Assembly: GCF_024722015.1 (NCBI RefSeq)
Contig: NZ_JANQBD010000025.1
Location: 1-64,000, forward strand
Direction of reading: 5' to 3'
From: Paenibacillus radicis (ex Xue et al. 2023)
GTDB taxonomy: Bacteria; Bacillota; Bacilli; Paenibacillales; NBRC-103111
DNA: 64,000 bases
This document shows positions 1 to 7,629 of this stretch, piece after piece. Below the pieces are notes generated by a model. It was not told the DNA's origin. It did not search any database and saw only the letters and a program-made list of their open reading frames with translations. Position numbers and translations under genes: made by a program. The stretch's first letter is position 1. The number at the start of each line of letters is the position of its first letter.

Positions 1-274
1 GGTGAGCCGTTACCTCACCAACTAGCTAATGCGCCGCAGGCCCATCTGTAAGCCACAGATTGCTCCGTGTTTCATGAACAGAACATGCGTTCCATTCAGC
101 TATCCGCTCTTAGCTATCGTTTCCGATAGTTATCCCGGTCTTACAGGCAGGTTGCCTACGTGTTACTCACCCGTCCGCCGCTAACTTCACCCGAAGGTGA
201 AATCCGCTCGACTTGCATGTATTAGGCACGCCGCCAGCGTTCGTCCTGAGCCAGGATCAAACTCTCCATTAAAG
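1..274 (-). rRNA. rrs: 16S ribosomal RNA, 5' end only (partial)
   Basis: The minus strand carries the universal bacterial 16S start: the complement of the 27F primer site lies at 246-265, followed by the usual GACGAACGCTGGCGGCGTG stretch. The molecule runs off the left edge, so only about 270 nt of its 5' domain are present. The mature 5' end is placed at about 274 by analogy with Bacillus 16S. The hypervariable V1-V2 sequence looks Paenibacillus-like, but that is judged by eye. Confidence 0.97.
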
Positions 275-369
275 TTGGTCACGAAGACCGTTTAACGCAA
301 GCTTGTCTTAAGCTCAAAAGTAATGCTAGCGAGAATTTTCATTCTCCATTTTAACACTCACTCGTTGTT

Positions 370-386
370 CAGTTTTCAAAGGGCAA
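370..386 (-). promoter_or_regulatory. rrn leader boxA-like antitermination element
   Basis: On the minus strand the leader reads TTGCCCTTTGAAAACTG, close to the conserved CTTTGAAAACTG leader/spacer motif of Bacillales rrn operons that includes boxA. It lies about 95 nt upstream of the 16S 5' end. The match is visible; the antitermination role is known for the family and inferred here. Confidence 0.6.
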
Positions 387-435
387 TCATGTTCTATTTA
401 CTCGTTTGTTTCACTGCCTCGTAAGCAGCTGAATT

Positions 436-465
436 AATATAACACATGTTGTTTACTAATTGCAA
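436..465 (-). promoter_or_regulatory. rrn operon sigma-A promoter with extended -10
   Basis: Reading minus, a -35 TTGCAA (460-465) is followed by an 18-bp spacer and a -10 TATATT (436-441) preceded by TG one base upstream (extended -10). The sequence upstream of the -35 is strongly A/T-rich, as expected for an UP element of an rRNA promoter. It lies about 160 bp upstream of the 16S 5' end. Confidence 0.65.
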
Positions 466-588
466 GTACTTTATTTTTATTTATTTACTTATCTTTTTTT
501 GCCGTTCTCAACAGCAAGATTGCCAATATACCACATATAACAATCGCATTGCAAGTCTTTTTGCCATTAAAAAAATGACTGCTAGTTT

Positions 589-840
589 TTAATGGATTTC
601 AAAACCTAATTCCAACGCTCTTTTCAAAGCATCTGCTGAAAACTTATTCTTCTTGTACTTTTTTTCAATCTCTTCCTTACTAAGAGGTATCCATCGAAAG
701 TCTTTATTTATATAAATCATACTTTTAAAACCCCAATCCACATGGATGGTTCTATTCGCCACTTTAGTAATCTTCCCAATTTTGGTAACTGCAAACCCCA
801 CCGTATCAATACAATATTTATTTAGTATTGTTGTATTCAT
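589..840 (-). CDS. Small hypothetical protein (83 aa)
   Basis: An ORF with a good ribosome-binding site (GAGGAG, 6 nt before ATG at 838-840). The frame is open 63 nt further upstream, but the internal ATG has the better site. The product is basic, lacks a signal peptide or membrane segment, and has a central beta-rich stretch (about residues 14-50) followed by a charged helix beginning PLSKEEIEKKYKKNKFS. I do not recognise the family. It is the nearest gene to a Fur-box-like palindrome about 145 bp upstream, so iron control is possible but unproven. The rrn promoter lies directly downstream. Confidence 0.7.
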   Translation of the reverse strand: MNTTILNKYCIDTVGFAVTKIGKITKVANRTIHVDWGFKSMIYINKDFRWIPLSKEEIEKKYKKNKFSADALKRALELGFEIH

Positions 841-984
841 TTTATTCTCCTCAGCTTTTTTTACATGCCTATAAAAGCATCCTATTAGTTTAACAGTTTT
901 CAAAAGAATATGACAGCAAAAAATTGTTCTTATGTAGTATAGAAGGCTTATTTAAGATAATTTCAAAAAAATTTTCAAAATTTG

Positions 985-999
985 TGATAACGATTATCA
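985..999. promoter_or_regulatory. Fur-box-like palindrome
   Basis: TGATAACGATTATCA is a 7-1-7 inverted repeat with one mismatch to the Bacillus Fur consensus TGATAATNATTATCA. It lies between the 83-aa gene (minus, starts at 840) and the repeat/DUF1540 block. No clear -10/-35 pair overlaps it, so the controlled gene is uncertain; the minus-strand 83-aa gene is the only one reading away from it nearby. Confidence 0.55.
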
Positions 1000-1017
1000 T
1001 TGTCGGTTAAACTAGAA

Positions 1018-1133
1018 ATAAGAAAAGCTTCTATTCGAAGTCCTCTCGATGAAGATACATTCGTGTCTTAGCGGTAGCTTTTCTTGCAATATCAGCTTCA
1101 GCTCCGCTGAAAACTTATCAAGTCTGATATTAT
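1018..1133 (+). repeat. Structured intergenic repeat family 1, copy A
   Basis: Two modules. Module 1 is closed by AAGAAAAGCT (1020-1029) and AGCTTTTCTT (1076-1085), with an inner hairpin AAGATAC/GTGTCTT. Module 2 is closed by AATATCAG (1088-1095) and CTGATATT (1124-1131), with an inner TTCAGC-TCC-GCTGAA hairpin. Homologous copies lie at 28501-28620 (minus), 42181-42300 and 44078-44196. The copy directly abuts the T-tract of the minus-strand terminator at 1134-1163. No coding potential. Confidence 0.85.
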
Positions 1134-1163
1134 GAAAAAAGCAACTGCTGTAACAGTTGCTTT
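1134..1163 (-). terminator. Intrinsic terminator of the DUF1540 gene
   Basis: Reading minus, stem AAGCAACTG/CAGTTGCTT with a 6-nt loop is followed by a run of T. It lies 12 nt downstream of the stop codon at 1175-1177. Confidence 0.8.
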
Positions 1164-1174
1164 CGAAATAGTTA

Positions 1175-1330
1175 TTAAATTTGAGGTTCAAAAGTTTTAC
1201 AATCCGTTTCTTCCGAATTAGCAGCCTGTTTACCGCGATGGCTAACTACATAAATCGAGGTAGCATTGCATTTATTACCCGTTGCCCAATACTTACAGGA
1301 ATTCACGTCGCATAGAACATCTTTTGCCAT
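1175..1330 (-). CDS. DUF1540 domain-containing small cysteine protein (51 aa)
   Basis: A short ORF starting ATG at 1328-1330 behind a strong AAGGAGGAGGTG site and ending TAA at 1175-1177. The product begins MAKDVLCDVNSCKYW and has four cysteines (C7, C12, C21, C44) spaced as in the DUF1540 family, with the family's ATSIYV-type segment after the third. DUF1540 proteins are small, probably metal-binding proteins of unknown function common in spore-forming Firmicutes. Its own terminator follows at 1134-1163 and the desR terminator lies upstream, so it is probably monocistronic. Confidence 0.88.
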   Translation of the reverse strand: MAKDVLCDVNSCKYWATGNKCNATSIYVVSHRGKQAANSEETDCKTFEPQI

Positions 1331-1434
1331 ATACTTTCACCTCCTCCTTACTAAACAGTATGGTCTAACTATAGAATTAACATTCCTGTAGTTTATTTGA
1401 TTTCTTCTATAGTCATCGTTATCCGATTTCAAAC

Positions 1435-1472
1435 ACAAAGAAAGCCACAGGAAGGTAAGTGTCTCCCGCGGC
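1435..1472 (-). terminator. Intrinsic terminator after desR
   Basis: Reading minus, AGCCGCGGGA pairs (with G-U pairs) with TTCCTGTGGCT across a roughly 10-nt loop and is followed by TTTCTTTG. It starts 3 nt after the desR stop codon. Confidence 0.65.
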
Positions 1473-1474
1473 TA

Positions 1475-2074
1475 TCATTTGAACCATCCTTTTTCATTAA
1501 AATGCTTGATAGCTTCGATCCGGTTGCTAACATCGAGCTTATCGAGGATGATGGAAATATAATTTCGGATGGTTCCTGTAGTAAGGTAGAGTTGACTCGC
1601 AATTTCCTTGGTATTCTTTCCATCGGCAATTAAAGATAGAACCTGCTTCTCCCGCTCAGTCAGAGGATTATCATCGCTATACGCCTCATCCACCAGTTCT
1701 GAGGCATAAACCCGACGGCCGCTCAGGACACTGCGAATGGTGTTGGCTAATTCTTCGCTTGGACTATCCTTCAACAAATACCCGCTTACACCTGCTTTGA
1801 TGGCTCGATCAAAATAGCCTGCACGAGCAAAGGTCGTTAGAATGATGACCTTACAACGGTCTCCTTTTAGCTGTTCAGCAACCTCAAGTCCCGTTTTCAA
1901 AGGCATTTCTATATCCATAATACAAACATCCGGTTGATGTAGACGAACCAGCTCTAAAGCTTTTTCCCCATCCGCCGCTTTACCAACAACCTCCATGTCC
2001 TCTTCCAAATCAAGCAGGGAACCTAGAGCTCCCAGTAACATTCGTTGATCTTCTGCAATCACAATTCGTATCAT
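1475..2074 (-). CDS. desR: DesR-like response regulator (NarL/LuxR family)
   Basis: Cytoplasmic transcription activator of the membrane-fluidity pathway. Receiver domain at about residues 2-118 with phosphoacceptor Asp54 (in CIMDIEMP), Thr80/Thr81 and Lys102. LuxR-type HTH at about 135-195 (NPLTEREKQVL...). Its 199 aa is exactly the length of Bacillus subtilis DesR. Its ATG overlaps the desK stop by 4 nt (ATGA), so the pair is translationally coupled. In B. subtilis DesK phosphorylates DesR on cooling and DesR~P activates des. That function is inferred here from gene order des-desK-desR and from a probable operator upstream of des. Confidence 0.92.
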   Translation of the reverse strand: MIRIVIAEDQRMLLGALGSLLDLEEDMEVVGKAADGEKALELVRLHQPDVCIMDIEMPLKTGLEVAEQLKGDRCKVIILTTFARAGYFDRAIKAGVSGYLLKDSPSEELANTIRSVLSGRRVYASELVDEAYSDDNPLTEREKQVLSLIADGKNTKEIASQLYLTTGTIRNYISIILDKLDVSNRIEAIKHFNEKGWFK

Positions 2075-3210
2075 GTACGCTCACCCTTATCCGATTGGTT
2101 TATCATCTGGGGGATTCTCGTGATGATTGTTGTTCCTTTGGTCAATGCAAATTCAAGGCTTCCGTTGACGAATTCCAGTCTTTCTTTCATTCCCTGCAGG
2201 CCATTGCCCCGTTTAATACAGGACTGCTCACCCAAGCCAATACCATTGTCGTGGACTTTCATCAGCAGCTCGGATTGAGTCCTCTCAAACGTGACAGAGC
2301 AAGCCGAGGCGCCGCTATGCTTGACCACATTCGTTACAGCCTCCTTCAGACACATGCTTAACACATTCTCTGACAATAAAGAAACATTAGAAATAGCTTC
2401 GTTGCCTTCCAAATGGAAATCAATTTGGGCTGCCTTCAAAATTTGCTGGACATGAGAAATTTCCTCTTCGATTCTCGTTCCCCTCATTTGCGAAACGATA
2501 TGTCTAACTTCCTTTAAAGCCGTTCTGGCTGTTTGTTGAACGTCCTTTATTTCTGCACGTGCCCGATCAGGATCTTTAGTTATTAATTTGCTGGCAAGGT
2601 CACTTTTCAAGCCAATGAGAGAGAGCTTTTGACCAAGTGTGTCATGCAGATCGCGAGCTATACGCTGACGCTCTTCAATCTTAACCAGCTCAGAAATCCT
2701 CATATTGGCATCCTTAAGCTGCTCCTGAAGCTCTCCACGCTTATTTCGGTTATAGCTCCCTAATGGAAGCAATATGACGCCGATAAGACAGATTAATATA
2801 AATGGGGCTTGTGACAAGAAAAACTTATTTTGCAGGATAAAACCAATATTAACGGTAATGATGCTCGTCACTATATGAACGGTATAAAGGGTAATAAATC
2901 CGGCCTTATTCTGAATATTCCCAATAAAGAAAGCAAGAAAGAAGGAAAAATACGCATAGTTAAAAAGAATCGTCATCGCTATGGATATAGCAATTTGCAA
3001 GCTCACCCCGACATATACCGGCCAGCCTTTATAATAAAAGGTCAGCCGATAGCAGAAAAAGAAGGCGATAATCATCAGAATGCCGGATGTGATTTCGAGA
3101 TTGGATGAAGAACGGAATATAAAATAGAACGGAAGAATACCAAACACAAGCCACACATAGGGGCTAAGTCCAGTGCTTTTAGGGAATAGTTGGTATTTCT
3201 TCAGCTGCAT
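2071..3210 (-). CDS. desK: DesK-like thermosensor histidine kinase
   Basis: Membrane sensor kinase of the HPK7 type (379 aa; B. subtilis DesK is 370). About five hydrophobic segments lie between residues 15 and 150, then a linker coiled coil, the phosphoacceptor helix RIARDLHDTLGQ with His189, and an HATPase_c domain with the N box around Asn294 and DNGIG at 321-325. The kinase is expected to sense membrane thickness/order and act on the adjacent DesR. A 118-bp gap separates it from des upstream, leaving room for its own promoter, as in Bacillus. The 4-nt overlap with desR shows coupled translation. Confidence 0.93.
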   Translation of the reverse strand: MQLKKYQLFPKSTGLSPYVWLVFGILPFYFIFRSSSNLEITSGILMIIAFFFCYRLTFYYKGWPVYVGVSLQIAISIAMTILFNYAYFSFFLAFFIGNIQNKAGFITLYTVHIVTSIITVNIGFILQNKFFLSQAPFILICLIGVILLPLGSYNRNKRGELQEQLKDANMRISELVKIEERQRIARDLHDTLGQKLSLIGLKSDLASKLITKDPDRARAEIKDVQQTARTALKEVRHIVSQMRGTRIEEEISHVQQILKAAQIDFHLEGNEAISNVSLLSENVLSMCLKEAVTNVVKHSGASACSVTFERTQSELLMKVHDNGIGLGEQSCIKRGNGLQGMKERLEFVNGSLEFALTKGTTIITRIPQMINQSDKGERT

Positions 3211-3328
3211 GGCAAGTTCTCCTAATTGATGTACAGTCGTTACTACTATTTTAACATATATATCAAAGAATGGGTTGTCATTGCATGATTGTATATAAAA
3301 GCTTTACATTGTCTTTTCTAGTATGCCT

Positions 3329-4369
3329 CTATGCCGATTTTTTAGCGCCAGTCGTTAACGGTTTGGCCTTTAAGAGCAAATGGCGGATTTCTTTGAAGCC
3401 TACAAAAGACTTGCTTTCTTCATCCCAAAGACGGTAGTTTAAAGCTTTTAGACTGGTAGCGATTGTTATAGTAGTAGCATGCTGCAATGGCGGCACTGCG
3501 TTATGAGCTTGCTCCAGATTATAATTAGGAACTCTTGGATTTAAATGATGAACATGATGAAAGCCAATATTTCCCGTAATCCATTGCAATACTTTAGGTA
3601 GCTTATAATAAGAGCTTCCATCAACGGCAGCCTTCACGTAGCTCCAATCCCCTTCCTTCTCAAAGTAGGAATCCTCAAACTGATGCTGTACATAAAATAA
3701 CCAGATGCCAAGTGCACCCGAAACCCAAAAAATAGGACCTTGAATAAGCAAAAAGGTTTGCCAGCCGATTGCCCAGCAGACAACACTGTACAAGACAACA
3801 ATACTTACATTAGTAATCCATGTGTTAATACGCTCAGCCTTACGAGCTCCCTTTACATTGAAGCGTTGAGCAATAAGGAAGGTGTAGATAGGGCCAAGCA
3901 CAAGCATCGTAACCGGGTTACGGTACAGTCGGTAAGCAATACGTCTCCATACAGGCAAGGCAAGATATTCATCTACGGTAAGCATCCATATATCGCCGAT
4001 ACCCCGTTTATCTAAGTTGCTGCTTGTTGCATGATGTATGGAGTGGGCATTCTTCCACTGATGGTAAGGAAAAAGAGTAATAACTCCTGTAATGGTTCCC
4101 ACGATTTCATTCGCTAGTCGATTTTTGAAAAAGGATTGATGGCAGCAATCATGAAAAATAATGAAGGTCCGAATGACAAAACCCGATGCCAGTATAGCAA
4201 ACACAAGGGTAAGCCAATACGATACGGACATGCTGAAATACGCGGCAAGCCACAATAAAACAAAAGGAGGCAATGTGTTGAGAATTTGTCTTATGCTCGA
4301 TTTAGTGCTGGATTTTTCATAAGGGGCGACATTTTTTCTCAACTGGGCTTGATGATTAGAACTAGGCAT
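3329..4369 (-). CDS. des: Membrane fatty-acid (acyl-lipid) desaturase, Des-like
   Basis: Di-iron membrane desaturase introducing a double bond into membrane lipid acyl chains; B. subtilis Des is a delta-5 desaturase of 352 aa, this one 346 aa. The three histidine boxes are intact: HDCCH (73-77), HSIHH (109-113) and HHVHH (271-275). Hydrophobic helices lie at about 34-70, 85-103, 155-170 and 186-225. An AAGGAGG site precedes the ATG. The next two genes are the cognate kinase and regulator, and a paired palindrome resembling DesR boxes lies 80-115 bp upstream of the start, so cold induction is likely. The exact regiospecificity cannot be read from sequence. Confidence 0.93.
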   Translation of the reverse strand: MPSSNHQAQLRKNVAPYEKSSTKSSIRQILNTLPPFVLLWLAAYFSMSVSYWLTLVFAILASGFVIRTFIIFHDCCHQSFFKNRLANEIVGTITGVITLFPYHQWKNAHSIHHATSSNLDKRGIGDIWMLTVDEYLALPVWRRIAYRLYRNPVTMLVLGPIYTFLIAQRFNVKGARKAERINTWITNVSIVVLYSVVCWAIGWQTFLLIQGPIFWVSGALGIWLFYVQHQFEDSYFEKEGDWSYVKAAVDGSSYYKLPKVLQWITGNIGFHHVHHLNPRVPNYNLEQAHNAVPPLQHATTITIATSLKALNYRLWDEESKSFVGFKEIRHLLLKAKPLTTGAKKSA

Positions 4370-4448
4370 AGGTTCCTCCTTGTAATGTACACACTTAAGC
4401 TGAGTATAGCTCTACATCTATTCTAATCCATGCATGTATACTGCGTTA

Positions 4449-4485
4449 GTCATAAGTGTCAGTACTAACACATGACAAATGTCAT
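4449..4485. promoter_or_regulatory. Probable DesR operator upstream of des
   Basis: A perfect inverted repeat ATGACAAATGTCAT (4472-4485) and an imperfect copy GTCATAAGTGTCAG (4449-4462) have centres 23 bp apart, about two helical turns. They lie just upstream of a plausible weak des promoter (minus -10 TAGAAT at 4420-4425). Tandem activator sites beside a poor -35 fit an activator-dependent promoter. Assignment to DesR rests on context. Confidence 0.55.
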
Positions 4486-4528
4486 ATGAGGAGAACCGAA
4501 GTCTTACGGTGGGTCACCTGGAAAACTC

Positions 4529-4587
4529 AAAAAACAGAGAGATAAAGGCACAGCTAGCTGCTAGTTCCTTTATCTCTCTGTTTTTGT
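4529..4587 (-). terminator. Strong bidirectional intrinsic terminator
   Basis: AACAGAGAGATAAAGG pairs with CCTTTATCTCTCTGTT around a loop that itself holds a small CAGCTAGCTG palindrome. A-tracts and T-tracts lie on both sides. It ends the 60-aa gene on the minus strand and insulates the des promoter. Confidence 0.85.
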
Positions 4588-4597
4588 ACATCATTTA

Positions 4598-4780
4598 TTA
4601 TATAGAGTTAAGTTCAAATACTTTTTTCAATTCATCAAAATCCAGATCCAATTGCTTGCAGCAGTTCTCTACTTTTGCAAAAAAGTTGTTTTCCTCACTC
4701 GGTTGATCACGTTCTACATAGTACATGTTAATTAGTTCATACAGCTCAGATAATACTTTTACTCTCTCTACTTTATCCAT
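4598..4780 (-). CDS. Small hypothetical protein (60 aa)
   Basis: ORF with a moderate ribosome-binding site (GAAGGGATGA, about 5 nt before ATG), a strong terminator 11 nt after the stop and a probable terminator upstream, so it has its own transcription unit. The product is acidic and predicted all-helical (VKVLSELYELINMYY..., then LDLDFDELKKVFEL), with two adjacent cysteines near residue 40. The pattern loosely recalls small Spo0E-like helical hairpin proteins, but the SQxxD signature is absent and I do not assign it. Confidence 0.65.
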   Translation of the reverse strand: MDKVERVKVLSELYELINMYYVERDQPSEENNFFAKVENCCKQLDLDFDELKKVFELNSI

Positions 4781-4805
4781 CTAAATCATCCCTTCTATCT
4801 CTAAA

Positions 4806-4858
4806 AAATTGTAATGATTCTTCATAATTATACATTAAAATGCATAAATAATCATCAC
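4806..4858 (-). terminator. Probable terminator after the chemoreceptor gene
   Basis: Reading minus, GTGATGATT pairs with AATCATTAC across an AT-rich loop and is followed by AATTTTTTAG. The stem is mostly A-T pairs, so confidence is moderate. Confidence 0.5.
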
Positions 4859-4879
4859 TTTTTTATTTTCACCCAACAT

Positions 4880-6586
4880 TTACAATCGAAAATGCTGCAA
4901 CGTCAGCTGCAGCTCCTCCGATAGCTTGGCAAGAGCATCAGCCGCACTCCTGATCTCCTCCATGCTGGAAAGCTGCTCCTGACTGGATGCTGTGCTTTGC
5001 CGGCTGACTGTCATGCCTTCCTTAGCCACGTTATTTACCACATCCATTACAGATACGATTCTTTGACTGCCCGCGATAAGCTGGTCAATAGTATCCTTAA
5101 CGCTCGCAACTCCCACGTATACATGATCAACCGCCTCATCAATATGATGAAACACGACTTGGGTATGCTTCGTTTTTTCGATTCCTAGCTCGACTTCATT
5201 TAATCCGTGCCGCATTGTGCTGCCAATCCGCTTCATCTCCGCTTGAATCGAACCGATCAGCTTCTCAATTTGCTGAGAGGAGCCAGCTGATTCATCGGCA
5301 AGCTTTCTCACCTCTTCAGCTACCACAGTAAAGCCTCTTCCCGCTTCTCCTGCTCGTGCCGCTTCAATGGCTGCATTCAGAGACAGAAGGTTAGTTTGAG
5401 TGGAAATCTCATGAATGACTGTGACGAATTTCCCGATTTCCTGAATATGTCCTGTCAGCAGCTCCACCGTGGAGTCGAGGTCTTTTACCGTTGAATAAAT
5501 CGACTTCATTTGCTCCGATACCGATGATACGGTCGATGCTCCTTCTTTGGAGAAGCTCGCCGCTTTACTTGCAGATACATATACATTCTCACCGCTGTCG
5601 CCAATAGTTACGACATTTTGCCTAATTTGATAAATAGCTGCAGTAGCATCTTCAATACTATTAACTTGTTTGTCCAGCTCCAGCTCCAGATGCTCGCTTG
5701 AAGAGGCGATTTGTTCCGAAGCGGATGCTCCTTGTTCAGTACTTGCAAGCAGCTGTTGAGAGCTTGCCGAAATAATGAGCGCATTCTCTGATACTTGTAC
5801 GACCAACCCACGCAACCCCTGCAGCATTTTATTAAAGGAGTTGGTTAGGTTGCCCACCTCATCCTGGTAGGGGTAATCGCCTACAACCGAAAGATCTCCA
5901 GCTTCAGCCCGGTTCATCAGGGATTGCAGCGAGAGAATCGGTTTTGTAATTACATAGTTGATAAGAAATCCTACGATAATAAATATTCCTACTGCCAGCA
6001 AGGTTGCAATTAAGGTGAAGATTTGTGCCGTAGTGGCCTCGTTCTCTGTTTGCTCATATAACTGCTCGGCAATTTGCTCATTGTGTGCAGATAAATCAGT
6101 TAGAACTTGATTAATTTGATTGCCCAATCTGCTGGCTTCCGTCACAAAAGCATCATAAGCCTTCGCTTCGTTATTGGCAGCAGCCAGCTCAATGACTTTG
6201 ACAACAGAAGAGCGATAGGCTGGAAGCAGGCCTTTATACTGCTGAATGAGCTCCAGCTCTTTCGGACTCAATGCAAGCTTTCCGTATTCTTCTATCGTAG
6301 AGTCGATAAATTGATCCTGCTTGCTTATTTTACTTTTCAACAACTCATCCTTGGTCAATACAAACTCAAGCATACTTCCTTCATTCATACGTGTAGCCGT
6401 TTGAATGGCATTTACCCATTTAACGGGCAGCAGCCTGTTAGTATACATTTCCTTTGTATTCACAGCCATACCCGTCATATAGTGATAACCTACAAGCGCA
6501 ATAAGAAGGATTGCAATAATGGCCGTTACATTCAATATAAAAATTTTATATCGAAACCTTAGATTGCGGAGCACATCCATACTCAA
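4880..6586 (-). CDS. Methyl-accepting chemotaxis protein
   Basis: Transmembrane chemoreceptor. From the N terminus: a membrane helix (FILNVTAIIAILLIALVGY), an extracytoplasmic four-helix-bundle sensor of about 145 residues, a second membrane helix (FTLIATLLAVGIFIIVGFLI), a HAMP linker, and a long MCP signalling domain with the conserved hairpin tip EISTQTNLLSLNAAIEAARAGE. The frame extends to 6616, but the best start is TTG at 6584-6586, 6 nt behind GGGAGG; ATG at 6578-6580 is the alternative. Ligand unknown. No che genes are adjacent, so it feeds a remote CheA/CheW array. It is not obviously co-transcribed with pyrD upstream. Confidence 0.92.
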   Translation of the reverse strand: MSMDVLRNLRFRYKIFILNVTAIIAILLIALVGYHYMTGMAVNTKEMYTNRLLPVKWVNAIQTATRMNEGSMLEFVLTKDELLKSKISKQDQFIDSTIEEYGKLALSPKELELIQQYKGLLPAYRSSVVKVIELAAANNEAKAYDAFVTEASRLGNQINQVLTDLSAHNEQIAEQLYEQTENEATTAQIFTLIATLLAVGIFIIVGFLINYVITKPILSLQSLMNRAEAGDLSVVGDYPYQDEVGNLTNSFNKMLQGLRGLVVQVSENALIISASSQQLLASTEQGASASEQIASSSEHLELELDKQVNSIEDATAAIYQIRQNVVTIGDSGENVYVSASKAASFSKEGASTVSSVSEQMKSIYSTVKDLDSTVELLTGHIQEIGKFVTVIHEISTQTNLLSLNAAIEAARAGEAGRGFTVVAEEVRKLADESAGSSQQIEKLIGSIQAEMKRIGSTMRHGLNEVELGIEKTKHTQVVFHHIDEAVDHVYVGVASVKDTIDQLIAGSQRIVSVMDVVNNVAKEGMTVSRQSTASSQEQLSSMEEIRSAADALAKLSEELQLTLQHFRL

Positions 6587-6681
6587 GATAAACCTCCCGG
6601 CAGTTATGAGCATCATCTGTACGTCATACTGCTATTTACATTCTTATAGCGCTGAACTTCCTATGTAGAACAAGCGGATAG

Positions 6682-7629
6682 TTAATCCGCAATATAAGTG
6701 CTGTTTACCATAACTTTCCCAATTAATTCTTTAATATCCTGAACTTGATACCGCACCATATAGTCCTTTATTTCCTGTAAAATATCGAGCATAGCGGTTG
6801 GTTGGACAAAACTGGCCGTTCCTACTTGCACAGCGGTAGCTCCAGCCAAAATCATTTCGATGGCGTCTTCTCCGTTCATAATGCCGCCGCAGCCGATAAT
6901 CGGGAGGCTCGTTACTTGCCGGACCTGGTAGATCATCCGGACAATAATCGGCTTGACCGCAGGACCGGATAGGCCCCCCATGTTATTGCCGATCTTAGGC
7001 TTACGCGTATGGATATCGATGGCCATTGCCAATATCGTGTTAGCCACATTCAATCCATCCGCTCCGCCTTGTTCGGCTGCAAGTGCAATTTCCTGAATGC
7101 TTGTCACATTAGGCGAAAGCTTGGCAATGATCGGTTTTTCCGTAACTTCCTTCACACGAAGAACCAGTGCACGAGTTGCTTCCGGGTCCATGCCGAAGGC
7201 TAAGCCGTTCCCTTTCAGGTTAGGGCATGAAATGTTCAATTCTAATGCGTGAACGTCGCTCAGCTTGCCGATTATCTCTGCCATTTCAGCAAACTCATCG
7301 ATCGAATCTGCTGAAATGCTCGAGATTAGAGGAACGTCATATTGTTTATAATAAGGAATGGTCTTTTCCAGATAGTACTCAATTCCTTTGCTTTGAATCC
7401 CGATGGAGTTGATCATACCTGCCGGAACCTCGCATACTCGCGGAGTCAAATTCCCTTTGCGGGGATATTTCGTTATGCTTTTGGGTACGATGGCGGCGAT
7501 TCGATTAAAGTCGATCACCTGATCCATTTCTTCACCAAAGGCGCCGGATGCAGGCATAATCGGATTCTGCAGCCGAAGACTCCCGATATTAACTTCCAGA
7601 TTCAATGCTTCCTGATCCACTTTCATCAT
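6682..7629 (-). CDS. pyrD: PyrD-like dihydroorotate dehydrogenase (class 1B), variant active site
   Basis: FMN TIM-barrel flavoenzyme catalysing dihydroorotate/orotate interconversion together with PyrK. It has 315 aa, close to the family's 311. The class 1 catalytic loop NISCPNLKG carries Cys135, and Lys50 lies in IVPKSITKYPR. Glycine-rich FMN phosphate sites read NMGGLSGPAVKP and IIGCGGI. One oddity: the substrate loop usually reads NxxGLQN, but here it is N74-SIGIQ-S80, so the second orotate-contacting Asn is Ser. Its ATG overlaps the pyrK stop by 4 nt. In this setting, with an amidohydrolase and an importer and without pyrB/E/F, a catabolic (reductive) role or a related substrate is possible. 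Confidence 0.85.
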   Translation of the reverse strand: MMKVDQEALNLEVNIGSLRLQNPIMPASGAFGEEMDQVIDFNRIAAIVPKSITKYPRKGNLTPRVCEVPAGMINSIGIQSKGIEYYLEKTIPYYKQYDVPLISSISADSIDEFAEMAEIIGKLSDVHALELNISCPNLKGNGLAFGMDPEATRALVLRVKEVTEKPIIAKLSPNVTSIQEIALAAEQGGADGLNVANTILAMAIDIHTRKPKIGNNMGGLSGPAVKPIIVRMIYQVRQVTSLPIIGCGGIMNGEDAIEMILAGATAVQVGTASFVQPTAMLDILQEIKDYMVRYQVQDIKELIGKVMVNSTYIAD

